Below, piece after piece: positions 38,848-51,200 of a DNA stretch of 64,000 nt. Position 1 is the first letter of the stretch. Every line of letters begins with the position of its first letter. The translations under genes were made by a program, and so were the position numbers. The notes under the pieces are model-generated. The model made no database searches, was not told where the DNA came from, and worked only from the letters and a program-made list of their open reading frames with translations. Source of the stretch: Cacajao melanocephalus (Eukaryota; Chordata; Mammalia; Primates; Pitheciidae); assembly GCA_963573385.1 (NCBI GenBank), contig CAUYLG010076831.1, positions 1 to 64,000 on the forward strand, in the 5' to 3' direction.

Positions 38848-39163
38848 TTTTTTGTTTGTTTTTCTGTTTTCGTTTTGTTTTGAGATGGAGTCTCACTCTG
38901 TAGCCCAGGCTGGAGTGCAGTGGCACAATTTTGGCTCACCACAATCTCTGCCTCCCAGGTTCAAGCGATTCTCCTGCCTCAACCTCTTGAGTACCTGGAA
39001 CTACAGGCATGTGCCTCCACACTCAGCTAATTTTTATATCTTTAGCAGAGATGGGGTTTCAGCTTGTTGGCCAGGCTGGTCTTGAACTCCTGACTCAGGT
39101 GATTCACCCGCCTCAGGCTCCCAAAATATTGGGATTACAGGTGTGAGCCACCGTGCCCCGCCC
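38848..39163 (-). mobile_element. AluS-like SINE with 15-bp TSD
   Basis: GAAGGCTGTTAATTC at 38833-38847 and 39164-39178 is a perfect TSD. A T/G-rich tail, GAGATGGAGTCTCACTCTG, and the left arm ending in CCGTGCCCCGCCC are all present. Confidence 0.97.
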
Positions 39164-39309
39164 GAAGGCTGTTAATTCACCAACACTTCTGCTTCCTAGG
39201 CAAAGAGAGAAGGCTGATGGGTGGAAGCCAGCCAGCACCCACCCAAGTGGTGAGGCCAGAGAGATGTGGGGGCAGGGGGAACAGTGCCCCAGACTGAAAG
39301 GCTTCTGCT

Positions 39310-39357
39310 GCCAAGCAAGGGCCACGGAGCCAAGCACGGGCCACAGAGCCAAGCACA
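39310..39357 (+). repeat. 19-bp tandem repeat, 2.5 copies
   Basis: GCCAAGCAAGGGCCACGGA at 39310, GCCAAGCACGGGCCACAGA at 39329, partial GCCAAGCACA at 39348. Short local duplication. Confidence 0.92.
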
Positions 39358-39896
39358 CACACTCACCCTCCCTTAGAAAATAAAGTCATAAGAAAAAAAA
39401 AACAGCACTTTAAAATTGTACCTTCTAATAGAATGACTAAAAACTCATGGCTCTAAGTTGTGTTTTTAAAAAAATGTTTTCTGGAAGGATCTTTACTGTG
39501 TAAGCTGTGAACAAAAGAGATGTCTCTGGCTGCCCCTCTGCCAAAAAGCAGTGGCTTGAGCAGCGTGCCCAGCTGTGGAGGGGAAGACGGAGGTGCTGGA
39601 GAAGTCATCTCCCTTGTTCTGCCAGCAGCCGGTTCTCCGCTGCCTTTCACTTGTGTCCAAAACGGGCATAGGCCACAGGAGTGATTATCCTTCAACCGAG
39701 AGGTAGCTGGCCCCCGAAAGACTGCGGGTGGGGTGGGAAGCTGTATCATCCATACTTAAGGTCACTCCCCTGGTCTGCACAGTGACACACAGAAGTCATG
39801 CTTTGCAGAGAGAGCAGCCCCTGAATGAGCAAGTCAGGGCATGTAGCCTGGCCTTCATGGTTGCCTCCAGGATTGGTTGAAAAGGATCTAGATCCA
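39358..39896. other. Gene-free interval
   Basis: A 98-codon minus-strand frame (39453-39749) has no recognised domain. No repeat named. Confidence 0.45.
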
Positions 39897-40208
39897 GGCT
39901 AGGCATGGTGGCTCCTGCCTATAAGCCCAGCACTTTGGGAGGCTGAGGTGGGCAAATCAGTTGAGGTCAGGAATGGAGACCAGCCTGACCAACATGACCA
40001 AAACCCCATCTCTACTAAAAACACAAAAATTAGCTGGGCGTGGTGGCACACACCTGTAGTCTTAGCTACTAGGGAGGCTGAGGCAGGAAAATAGTTTGAA
40101 CATGGGAGACAAAGGTTGCAGTGAGCCAAGATCACACTACTGCACTCCAGCTTGGGTGACAGAATAAGACCCTGTCTCAAAAATAAAAATAAATAAATAA
40201 ATAAATAA
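39897..40208 (+). mobile_element. AluS-like SINE with (AAAT)n tail
   Basis: GGCTAGGCATGGTGGCTCC to CCCTGTCTC and a tail of AAAT repeats (about 40181-40208). Flanking TCTAGATC and TCTAGGTC hint at a decayed TSD. Confidence 0.95.
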
Positions 40209-40209
40209 A

Positions 40210-42129
40210 AGCTCTAGGTCTAGACTTGGGAAGGGATTCCTGAGGCAAGGGGAGTTCATGCCTAAGTGGGCACAATGTGTTCAGTGAAGTTGCTCAAATA
40301 TCCCTCTCCTTCTCCCGTACACAAATAGGGCAAGCATCAGCCAAAGACAATTGGCACGGAAAAAGGGGCAGGGAGCAAAGGGGAAACATGGAGACAACCT
40401 GTGGCCTTCAGAATTAACCTTTGTGAGAGGAGGGTCATCACCATCCCTTGCCTGCTCAAGGCTCTCAGCAGAGGTCTGCAGGCATCGCAGCAGCAAGAGC
40501 CCTCCTCCCTAGCTGACCACCCTTGTGTTACCTGCTTCATGATTTGGCCATACGTAGCACCACCACCTGGACAATGGATGATTAAATATTCTTCTTCAAA
40601 CTCAGTCCTTTTTTGACACACATATATTTATTAATAAAGGAAATTTGACTTCATTACCATAAATGAAAATGCAATCTCACTGGCCACCAATGAAAACTAA
40701 ACATTATTAAATTCTAGCCAGATCTTCTTGCCCACCATCAGCTAGAGTTCCGAGGACCACTCTTGCACTCTGTTGAAAGAAGACAAAAGGCTTGCTCTTT
40801 GATTCATCAGAAAGACTGAAATAGATCTGGGAAGAGAGTTATTTAATGTCCTGTCAGAAATTGTTATTTAATGTCCTGTCAGTGCTTCTGACCTAGCTCT
40901 GGGAGACACCAGCCTCCTTCTAACATTCTTGGTTTTGCTGGCTCACTGCGTACTCCTCCACATTGCTGGCAAGGACTCCAAATGCCTAGAAAATTTGCAG
41001 CAGAAGTAGGTCACCACCCAGAGCTGAAGCTGTGCCAATGCCTCAGGGGGTGCTGTGCAGACACTGGTCTCCAAAGGACACTGAAGAGAGAGGTTTTCAG
41101 TCTCCTTCCCCAGGGAGGAGTGGAAGAGAGAGCCACCAAAAACAGGAAACCAGAATGGAAGAGAAAGAGGACAAGAAGGGGCACAGAGCGAGCAAGGCAG
41201 GATGATGGAGAGGACAGCATACAGCACTCACCATCGCCCCTTCTATGGAAAGCTGCAGCAAATGTCTTTCACTAGCAGGAACTTTCCTCTCATTAAAGCA
41301 GTTCAACCCTATTGAACACAGAGTCTTCCTGTCTGCTAATTACTGTGGTATTGACTGCTGTGGGATCCCATCAATGCAGCCATTTGGACTCACAGTTTAA
41401 CCTGCAAAAGAAGATTCACACTTAATTAAAACCAAGCTGACCTTTTGGAAGGCTTATTTCTGAAAGAAAAGAACTGACCTTTTAAAATTATTAAATCTTA
41501 ATGAGTTCCATAACCACAAGAACAGTGGGTACGTGCACTCGGATATCTGATGGCGTCCCCAATAAGAATGTTATACAAACCCATGTCACGTCTCCTGGAG
41601 CCTGGAATGTGAGATAAACAGATGGGAGATGACTCTACAGAGGGCATCTTAATGGGCACCCCCATTGACTTGAGAAATGGAAATAACCCTTGGGGGCAGG
41701 GGGCCAGGGCAGTTGTTTTTTGTCCCAAGAACCCATAGAAAACTTTGCAACACAAGATGTTGAATTGAGGTTGAAACAGGGCTGATGTGGTAACCACAGT
41801 GAGAACTTAGGGTGCGGGGCTGTCAGTAATGCTTGGAATCTACGTCCACATTGATGGGGTTCTGCTTTATATATTTGTAAGAATGCACCAAACTTCCAGA
41901 GAGAAAAGATAATTTGAACTTGTGGAAATCCAAGAGTCATCTTTACCTTTGAGCTACCACTAGTAAAAGACAGGAGACAGGCGAAAATGAAAACCAAGAT
42001 GTCCTGGAGATACGACTGGAATTAAAGGTTTCATGTTCAGTGTATTTGGCTAGAGATCAGAAGGATTTCTGGCTTCAAGTCTTTGCTTGAAAGGGAGAGC
42101 AACAATGCCTTCTCGCTGTAGATTGATTT
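40210..42129. other. Gene-free interval, about 1.9 kb
   Basis: One of the longest stretches without a named repeat. Frames of 94-120 codons at 40337-41997 overlap each other on both strands without domain features. Confidence 0.45.
40838..40882 (+). repeat. 20-bp direct repeat, 25-bp period
   Basis: GTTATTTAATGTCCTGTCAG occurs at 40838-40857 and 40863-40882 without mismatch, separated by AAATT. A recent small duplication. Confidence 0.95.
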
Positions 42130-42139
42130 ATTAATTGTT

Positions 42140-42250
42140 TTCGCATGTTAAATTTGATGCTTACAATAATTTGGTGGAGCAGATACCAGAGATGGTAGCT
42201 ATCATTTTCTTCATTTGACTAATAAGCCTCCTAAGACTTGACTCTACTGG
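42140..42250 (-). mobile_element. MIR fragment, antisense (probable)
   Basis: CATGTTAAATTTGATGCTTACAATAATTTGGTGGAGCAGATACC and ATCATTTTCTTCATTTGACTAATAAG resemble a reversed MIR. Another reversed piece (CAGACCTGGGATTCTAATCC, about 42490-42525) lies beyond the next MIR, suggesting one element opened by another. Confidence 0.45.
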
Positions 42251-42282
42251 AATGAGTCGAGAGTGGAATGGAATCCCCATTT

Positions 42283-42480
42283 CAGTTCTACTGCCTGCTG
42301 GCTGTGTGACCTTGGACAGTTACTTCAGCTCCTCCATGCCTCAGTTCTTCATCTGTTAAATAGGAAAAAAATAGTACTTATTTTACAGAGTTGGTATAAG
42401 GATTAAATGAAGTAATATATGGAAGGTGTTTAGAAATGTTTTGGTATTTAATAAGCTTTCAATGAATGTTAGTTTTTATT
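42283..42480 (+). mobile_element. MIR SINE
   Basis: TACTGCCTGCTGGCTGTGTGACCTTGGACAG, TGCCTCAGTTCTTCATCTGTTAAATAGG, GTATAAGGATTAAATGAAGTAATATATGG and TCAATGAATGTTAG are the MIR landmarks in sense order. Confidence 0.85.
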
Positions 42481-42524
42481 GACTAAGTTGTCAGACCTGG
42501 GATTCTAATCCAGATCGTCTCACA

Positions 42525-42707
42525 CCAGGATAGATCATTGATTAAGAGCAAGAACTTTACAGTCTAGCAGATCAGTGTGCAAACCTCAATTCCACAACCT
42601 AACTTTAAGATTCAGTTTTGTCATCTGTAAAATGGGAAAGTGATCGTAATACCCATTGCACACACTTGCTGGAAAGATTGTACGTGCTCAACATTTGTTA
42701 ATTATCT
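42525..42707 (+). mobile_element. MIR SINE
   Basis: TAGATCATTGATTAAGAGCAAGAACTTTACAG, TTTTGTCATCTGTAAAATGGG, TGCTGGAAAGATTGTACG and CTCAACATTTGTTAATTAT. A second sense MIR directly after the first. Confidence 0.75.
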
Positions 42708-43364
42708 TCCTCGTCTTTATCATTCTTTATTTTCCACTCACTCACAGAGACATTGACAAAACAAACTGGATAGATAAGAGCATTGCATGATCTTAAGACT
42801 ATACAGAATTGTGAGATTATATGATACAGTTATCTTATAGCAACTTATAAATTAGATCATTTAGGAATTTCCTGCTAAAGATGGAAGACTGGACCACTCA
42901 TCCACTTTTGCTCCCTCCTGAAATCTCATTAATGACACTAAAGAAATTTTTAAAACTTTATAAACCCACAAGAACAAAGAGAAACCAAAGGAAACGTTAG
43001 GAGCAAAATGTTGAAAGTTGGGAACCAGAGGGGCAAGGATGACTGACACCAAAAATCAAGAAATCCTAATCTTAATCACCATGGAGAAAACCAAGAAGCA
43101 ACCTCCAAAGGTCCTGGAATTGTCAGCCTAGATACTGTAGGACTGGACATGAAAATGAGGCTAAACAGAAGATGCTCTAGAAGGAGTCATGCTCTTAGAT
43201 GCCATCCCCTGCTCAGCCCGGCCAGGTGAGTCATCTCCCAGTACTGGCAAAAGACTGAAGCATTTCTTTTCTGGAAAGGAACATCAGCTACAGTTGAAGA
43301 TGAAAATATTACACTAAAAAAAAGGAGATTAAATGAACATTTATGTGCCAATGCCTCTCAGGGA
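42708..43364. other. Gene-free interval
   Basis: No supported feature. Confidence 0.45.
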
Positions 43365-43485
43365 CACTAAATTTAAAATTCAGTTCTGCACTCACACTAA
43401 CCACATTTAAAGTGCTCAATAGCCATATGGAACAAGCAGATCTAGGACACTCTCATCACAGAAAGGTCTATGGGCAGCTCTGGTC
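43365..43485 (-). mobile_element. hAT-Charlie MITE fragment
   Basis: TTTAAAATTCAGTTCTGCACTCACACTAACCACATTTAAAGTGCTCAATAGCCATATGG, then CTCATCACAGAAAGGTCTATGGGCAGCTCTG. The order is the reversed end of a hAT-Charlie MITE of the same group as 6662-7470. Confidence 0.6.
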
Positions 43486-43774
43486 TAATGCCCAGATTAG
43501 ATCTTTGCATGAAGGATCTGATCAGCCTGAGAGGAAAGACTCAGATACTGACAGTGGCGGTTTCCCAGATAAAACGGCCAAAATTTTTAAACCCCTAAAA
43601 TCACTAGCCTCCAATCATCAGCTTATTAGAACCCTTCTTTGAATTGAAACCAAGTACCTGCAGCTAGATGAAGAAAGCCTCTGTCATGAGAGTAGAATCC
43701 GAAACACACAGGACAAAATAATCTGAAGAAACAAACAAAGCAGGGAGAATAAATCTTCAAGAGAGCGGTTATTG

Positions 43775-44077
<303 letters not shown>

Positions 44078-44085
44078 GGTTATTG

Positions 44086-45227
<1,142 letters not shown>

Positions 45228-45369
45228 TAAATGAATACCCATATTTAAATTATCCAGATCCAACAATATCAAGTCATAGTTAATAGTAGTTTTGAAATCA
45301 TAATCATAATATATTGAATGCTCACCATGTGTGACATGTGTTCTAAGTATGAAGTACAGGTTGTGACAG

Positions 45370-45525
45370 ATTGAAAGTTTTAAAAGTCCTTTGCCACTAT
45401 TCCTATCAAGCGGGGTTCTAAGTCAGCTCCCACATCAGCTTTGGCCTGGCCTGTGACATGCTTTGACCAACAGAAGGCAGCAGAAGAGATACTGGGCAAC
45501 TTCAGAGCCAGGGCTTGAGAAGCTA
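45370..45525 (+). mobile_element. Possible MLT1-type fragment
   Basis: TTGGCCTGGCCTGTGACATGCTTTGACCAACAGAAGGC and TTCAGAGCCAGGGCTTGAGAAG resemble MLT1 LTR central sequence. No ends visible. Confidence 0.45.
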
Positions 45526-45930
45526 TGGTGGTCAGTCTGATGTGTCAGCTTGACTAGGCTGCAGAACTCAGTTATTCAATCACACACTAACTGTGTGTTG
45601 CTGTGAAGGTATTTCATAGACGTGATTAAAGTCCAAAATCACTTGACTTTAAGTAAGGGAGATTATCCTAATAATCTGGGTGGACCTGATCTAACCAGTT
45701 GAAAGGTCTTAAGAGCAGGACTGGGGCTTCCCTAAAAAAGAACAATTTTGCCTATGTACAGTAGATGCACTGCATGCCCAAGAGTTTCCAGCCTGCCCTT
45801 CCTGATGGCCTTACATATTTTGAACATGCCTGGTCAGCTCCCACAGTCATGTAAGCCAATTCTTGCAATAAATCTCTTAATAAAGATCTCCTACTAGTTC
45901 TGTTCTCTGGCGTAACCCTGACTGATAAAA
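45526..45930 (+). mobile_element. MaLR/ERVL-type LTR
   Basis: GTGTCAGCTTGACTAGGC, GCTGTGAAGGTATTTCATAGACGTGATTAAAGTCC, CTTTAAGTAAGGGAGATTATCC, CTGGGTGGACCTGATCTAACC, CAGTCATGTAAGCCAATTCTTGCAATAAATCTC, ending CCCTGACTGATA. An intact AATAAA lies at 45867-45872. Internal-type sequence follows directly. Confidence 0.75.
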
Positions 45931-46630
45931 AAATTTTATACTTGTAAATGGTACTGTAGTAAATACCTAAGAATGTAGAAGATGCTTTGGAATTCAGTAG
46001 TGACCATAAGGTAGAAAAAATTTTAAGGAGCAGGATAGAAAAAGCCTAGATTAGCTTGAACAGACTGTTAGTAGAAACACGGATATTAACAGCTCTGCTG
46101 ATAAGGACTCAGAAGGAAGTGAGGAGCTGAGTAGAGAAAACCTGTAGTATCTGAAAATATTTAAATGATCATAAGTATACTGTTGGTTGAAATGTGGACA
46201 TTGAAGGTGTTGCTGGTGATGGCTCAGAAAAAAATGAGAAACATGATATTGAAAACCGGAAAAACGGCAATCCTTATTCTATAGCGAGAGAAGGCTTACC
46301 AGAATTATGTTCTATAGTTATGTAGAAAGCAGAACTTGTAGCAATGAACTGAGATTTTAGCTGAGGAGATTTCCAAGCAGTGTTGGAAGTAGGACCTGGT
46401 TTCTTCTTGCTGCTTATAGTAAAATGAGATGGAAAAATATACATTAAGGGAAGAACTGTTAAACAAAAAGAAGCAAGGATTGATGATTTGCAATATTTCC
46501 AGCCAAAGACACTACAAATAGGAAATTGGTTGTCAGGAAAAAGTGCTCTGGAAAGAAAACCAAGGATGTGACTGCACGACCTTTTGCTAGTACCTTGAAG
46601 AATCAAAAGTTCAGATTATTTAACCATACA
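45931..46630 (+). mobile_element. MaLR internal sequence (MLT1-int-like)
   Basis: AAATGGTACTGTAGTAAATACC, GTAGAAGATGCTTTGGAATTC, GAACAGACTGTTAGTAG, GCTGCTGATAAGGACTC-type and similar A/G-rich motifs resemble MLT1 internal regions, and they follow the LTR as expected of a partial provirus. No protein frame survives. Class-level call only. Confidence 0.45.
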
Positions 46631-46924
46631 GAAGGATCAGACATTTGACTTGAGGAGGTTAGGCATGTGAGTCATTGCCCTCAGCCATCTCAGCAGAAGC
46701 CAGGAATAGTGATGGGATTGTCCAGGAAGGATCTGTGGAGGAGCCTCCTGCCCAAAGAAGTATGTTCCTAAGACATACACAGTAGACTCACAAGGTTCTG
46801 AAGAACGTAAACCAGCGTAAACACTACCAACTTGAACTGGAAGGGACAAGAAGAAGAGAAAAATGAAAAAAAGCCATCTGACTCCCAAAATTCTAAAAGA
46901 ATTTGATAGGCTGGTGATATAATA

Positions 46925-47065
46925 GCATAGGAGAGAAATGGAGAAGTCAAGAATGACTTGAAGGCTTTTGGCCCAAACAACTGCAAGGATGGAGGTGCCA
47001 AAAACCGTAATGGGAACACTGAGAAATATGCTTTCTTGTGTTAATATCAGGAGCTCAAAGACATA
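46925..47065 (-). mobile_element. L2 fragment, antisense
   Basis: GGAGAAGTCAAGAATGACTTGAAGGCTTTTGGCCCAAACAACTGCAAGGATGGAGGTGCC and ATCAGGAGCTCAAAGACAT match the L2 reverse consensus in order. The longest ORF of the window (46637-47215, minus, 192 codons) overlaps it but is not L2 ORF2 across its length. Confidence 0.65.
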
Positions 47066-47109
47066 GGAATAAATATTTGTGATGAGATAATAGTTTCTTA
47101 GAAATGACA

Positions 47110-47950
47110 CCAAAAGCACAGGAACAAAGGAAAAAAAGTGACTTAAACTGTACTTCAAAATTAAACACTTCTCTGCTTCAAAGAACATCACCAAGGAAGT
47201 AAAAAGAAAAATCACAGAAAGATGAGGGGTGGGAGGGAAGTTTGCAAGTCATGTATCTGGGAATGGACCTATATGGAAAATATGCAAAGAATTCTTACAA
47301 CTCATTAGTGAAAAGACAACCCAATTAAAAAGTGGGCAAAGGATTTGAATAGACATTTCTCCAAAGCAAATAGGCATCACATGAAAAGATTCTCAGCTTC
47401 ACTGACCATCAAGGAAATGCAAAGTCCACAATGAGATACTACTTTCTACCAACTAGGATGGCTATAATAAAAACAGACAGAAAGTGACAACTGTCAAGAA
47501 TGTAGAGAAATTAGAACCCGCATACACTTCCAACAGGAGTGTAAAATGGTGAAGCCTCTTTGAAAAACAGTCTGGTAGTTCCTTAAGCGTTTACATATAG
47601 AGTTACTATGTGACTCGGCAATCTCATTCCTAGGTATATGCCCAAGAGAAATGAAAACATATGTCCACACGAAGACTGGTAAATGAATGTTTATAGCAGC
47701 ACTAATAACAATAGTCAAGAAGTATAAAGGACCCAAATGTTCATCGACTGATGAATGGGTAAACAAAATGTGGCACATCCATATTGCAGAATATTGTTTA
47801 ACAATAAAAGGAGATGAAATACGGAATCATGGTACAACATGAATGAACCTTGAAAACATTATGCTAGATTTAAAAAGCCAGGCCCAAAAGATCACACACA
47901 TATTGTATGATTTGTGATTCCATTTACATAAAAATGGCTAAGACAGACAA
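47110..47950 (+). mobile_element. Old L1M ORF2 C-terminal part, disrupted
   Basis: CCAATTAAAAAGTGGGCAAAGGATTTGAATAGACATTTCTCC, ATGAGATACTACTTTCTACCAACTAGGATGGC, GGCAATCTCATTCCTAGGTATATGCCC, ACCCAAATGTTCATCGACTGATGAATGGG. The sense-strand terminal L1 ORF2 sequence is present with multiple stops and frameshifts. It is an inactive fossil and continues beyond the Alu at 47951. Confidence 0.88.
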
Positions 47951-48168
47951 TTTTTTTTTTTTTGAGACAGAGTCTTGCTCTGCCTCAGCCTCCCATGTAG
48001 CTGGGATTACAGGCATCTGCCATCACACCCGGCTAATTCTGTATTTTTAGTAGAGATGAGGTTTCATCATGTTGGCCAGGCTGGTCTCAAACTCCTGACC
48101 TCAGGTGATCCACCTGCCTCAGCCTCCCAAAGTGCTGGGATTAACAGTGTAAGCCACCATACCCAGCC
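47951..48168 (-). mobile_element. Alu with internal deletion inside the L1M
   Basis: GAGACAGAGTCTTGCTCTG joins directly to CCTCAGCCTCCCATGTAGC. About 77 bases of the right arm are absent, probably through recombination between short CTG-type repeats. Flanks AGACAGACAA and AACAGACAGA are the remnant TSD. Confidence 0.95.
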
Positions 48169-48420
48169 AGAACAGACAGATTTATAGAGACAGAAAATAG
48201 ATTACTAGTATCCTAAGGCTGGGGGGAGAGTGAAATGGAGAATAATAGCTAATGAGAATAGATTTCCTTCTGGGGTGATATAAATGTTCCACAATTGATT
48301 GTGCTGCTGGTTGTACAACTCTGTGAATATTCTAAAACCACTGAGTTTTATACCTTAAATGGGTGAATTATATGGTATGTGAATTATATCTCAATAAAGC
48401 CATACTAAAGGGGAAAAAAG
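48169..48420 (+). mobile_element. Old L1M 3' UTR
   Basis: GGCTGGGGGGAGAGTGAAATGG, GATATAAATGTTCCACAATTGATTGTGC, CTGAGTTTTATACCTTAAATGGGTGAATTATATGGTATGTGAATTATATCTCAATAAAG. Canonical L1MC/L1MD-like 3' terminus, with its AATAAA near 48396. Confidence 0.88.
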
Positions 48421-49217
48421 AAAAAGAAAGCATAGCTGAGGTCCGCTCTGTGTTCAGCCTGCTGGGCAATGAACTCCAAATACACCACACATTTCCCTAT
48501 TTCATGGTTAGAGGGATTAAGTGGGCCCATAGTTCTAGTAAGGGTAGACTGCCCATGACACCAAAGGTCAGTATCAGGTGGTGCCATCCCAACTGCAGGC
48601 ACCAGACCATGCCTGCTTGCCCTGGGTGGGAAAAAAAAAAAAAAAAAAGGCTGATAAAACTACTCAGCTGCAACTATATGTTACTTTTCATGAAAAATTA
48701 AAGATAAAATTTTTTAGCCTAAACTCTTTAATTTCAAGGGATAATTTTAAAGGCAGATCTGTGAACCCAGAGAGTAGAGTCTTGAGACACAGAGGTTATT
48801 TCTAGGCTTTGAAATCTAACCGAGTTCACCTGGTTGGATTTCAAAATTGCTTGGGACTAATGATTCCTTTTTTCCTTTCGTTTCCCCCGTTTTTGATCAG
48901 GAACCTCTATAGCCATTATTCAACGCCTGTACCAACGTTGTATTTGAGGAGTAGATAACTTGTTTTCTCGTTTCACAGGTCCACAGATGGAGGGGAACGT
49001 TGCCCCAGGATGGGTAATACTTGGGAGTCTCACTGATACGTGACTTAGACATTTGGAGGATGAGATGTGAGACTTTTGAGCTGATCAGATTTAGCTGAGA
49101 TTTTGGACTTTGAGTTGATGCTGTAATGGGTTGAAACTTTGGGGGAAGTTGGAATGGGGTGAAAGTATTTTATACGTGGGATAGATGTGAATCTTTGGAG
49201 GACACAGGGTAGAGCAT
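48421..49217. other. Gene-free interval with an A18 tract
   Basis: A pure A tract near 48632-48648 has no Alu or L1 body before it. The ORF at 48363-48701 runs through it. No retrogene recognised upstream. Confidence 0.45.
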
Positions 49218-49732
49218 GGTAGGTAGAAAAATGGCATCCCCAAGGAGTTCCACAGCACACTCCCCAGAACCTATGGATATATCACTTTACATGGCAAAGG
49301 GACTGAACGTGTGATTAGTTTAAGTCTCTTGCAATGGGAAGATTATCCTGGGCTTTCCACGTAGGTCTAACATAATTGGATGAGTTCTTATAAGTGGGAG
49401 GCAGGTGTGTAGAGTGCAGGAGAGAGATATGATGATGCAAGCAAAGGTTAGAGAAAGCAGAGAGATTTAAGATGCCATGCTACTGACTTTGAGAGTGGAG
49501 GAAGAGGCCATGAGCCAAGGAATATAGGTGGCCTCTGGAATCTGGAAAAGTCAAGGAAACAGATTCTCCCGAAGGCATTCAGAAGGAATATCTTCTGCCA
49601 GCACCTTGGTTTTAGACCTGTAAGACCTATTTCATTATTCTGACCTCCAGAACTGTAAGATAATAACTTTGTGTTGTTTAAGCCACTATATTTATGGTGA
49701 TTTGTTATAGCACCAATAGGGTACTAATATAG
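49218..49732 (+). mobile_element. MLT1-type MaLR LTR
   Basis: AGAAAAATGGCATCCCCAAGG, ACATGGCAAAGGGACTG, GGAAGATTATCCTGGG, CATGAGCCAAGGAATATAGGTGGCC, CCAGAACTGTAAGATAATAAC, TGTTGTTTAAGCCACTATATTTATGG, ending CTAATATAGA. Same general type as 6857-7342, opposite strand. Confidence 0.85.
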
Positions 49733-50099
49733 AGGCCTTGAAAATTCTGCCTTCATTCTCTTAGAAGTTGGCCAAGTGAAAATCGTCTTACCATCCTGAT
49801 GGGCAGAGAGGCCACAAAGGGTAAAAGGGACTTGGAGAATAAGTGACAATGAACAGAGAGAAGAAGAGACCCAATTGTCCTCAGTCTTTGTAGCTACCCT
49901 TTTGAGGCAGCAGGCATGTGAGTAATGCCATCTTGGAACCTCCAGTCCCAATTGAATCATCACAGCCATACCCCTTGGAGCAGAGACCAGCTGTGCCATG
50001 TCCAGATTGCAGAACCATGAGCAAGCAAATGGTTGATATTTTGTTAACCTATCAAGCCTTGGGGTGGTTTGTTAGGTAACAACAAACAATTGAAACAAT

Positions 50100-50275
50100 A
50101 TGATATCCTTTAATGCTCATCACTATCCTATGAGGAAGGGACCGATACATTTCCATTTCACAAATATACTAAGACTTAGAGAGGTGAAATGAGTAACTTG
50201 TCCTAAGTCACACGAAGCACAGCCAGGATTTGATCCTAGACACTATGACTGTAAAACCTATGTTCTTAACTTTGA
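50100..50275 (-). mobile_element. MIR SINE, antisense
   Basis: CCTTTAATGCTCATCACTATCCTATGAGGAAGG, CTAAGACTTAGAGAGGTGAAATGAGTAACTTGTCC, CCAGGATTTGATCC, GTTCTTAAC. Near-complete reversed MIR. Confidence 0.8.
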
Positions 50276-50873
50276 AGATTTCATACTCTTAGCCATCACT
50301 TTTAGTTTTAAGCATCATACGTTCACTTGAACTATTTTAATAGAAAAATTTTTATCATAGCAGAAAAATCAGAAGAGCAAGACTCTGAGACTAAGCTTTG
50401 ACTGCTGTTAGAACTTGTGTGTGAGAGAGGGATGCGTTTTTCTCTCAAAGTATTGGTTTCCTTCTGTTGGATGGGCTTTCTCCAAAAGTTGAAAAGTTTG
50501 ATGCAATTTAAAAATGGCTGAATTATGTCAGGAAATACAGCTTTACCAGCCCCTAGACTCACATATCCTGACTTTGCCATCAAAGAAAACCTGATTAAAA
50601 ACTCCTGAGGAAGGATTCTAATTGGTCTATGATGGGCCGAGAAACAGCTCAAGGGATGAGATGTTTTTAAAAGCTGGCAATTCCTATTTGATGCACATAG
50701 TTTACAATCTAGGAATGAGAACGTTCCAGAGGAGGGTGGGTAGCAGTGTAGCAGTTTGCTGATTTAGTCAGGCAAGCAAAGACAGCCACTACAGAGAAGT
50801 TTAGCTTCAAAGATGTAAAAGCTGTCAGTGAAAGACATTGGGAGATTAGAAAGGGAAAGGGGAGTCAAAATTC
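50276..50873. other. Gene-free interval
   Basis: A 106-codon minus-strand frame (50332-50652) has no domain. No repeat named. Confidence 0.45.
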
Positions 50874-50882
50874 AGAATTGCC

Positions 50883-51191
50883 TTTTTTTTTTTTTAGACA
50901 GGGTTTTACTTCATTGCCCAGGCTAGAGAGCAATGGCTCCATCCTGGCTTGCTGCAACCTCCCCACCAGGGCTCAGGTGATTCTCCTGCCTTAGCCTCCC
51001 AAGTAGCTGGGACCGTAGGCCTGCGCCATCACTCCCAGCTAATTTTTGTTTTGTTGTTTTTTGTATTTTTCGTAGAGACAGGGTTTTGCTACGTTGCTTA
51101 GGCTGGTCTCAAACACCTGGGCTCAAGCAATCCACCCGCCTCGCCCTCCCAAAGTGCTGGGATAACAGCGCTGAGAGCCACCACGTCTGGC
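50883..51191 (-). mobile_element. AluJ-like SINE
   Basis: AGACAGGGTTTTACTTCATTGCCC, GGCTCAGGTGATTCTCC, a (TTTTG) expansion in the middle region, CCTCCCAAAGTGCTGGGATAACAGC. TSD AGAATTGCC/AGAACTGCC with one mismatch. J-type and old. Confidence 0.93.
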
Positions 51192-51200
51192 AGAACTGCC

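Noticed and set aside
46637..47215. 192-codon minus-strand ORF, the longest of the window
   Set aside because: It overlaps an antisense L2 fragment and L1M edge sequence, has a Leu/Phe/Ser-rich composition with no domain, and no promoter or splice context.
48632..48648. Poly(A) tract as a possible processed pseudogene tail
   Set aside because: The upstream 200 bp has no recognisable mRNA-like sequence and no TSD was found.
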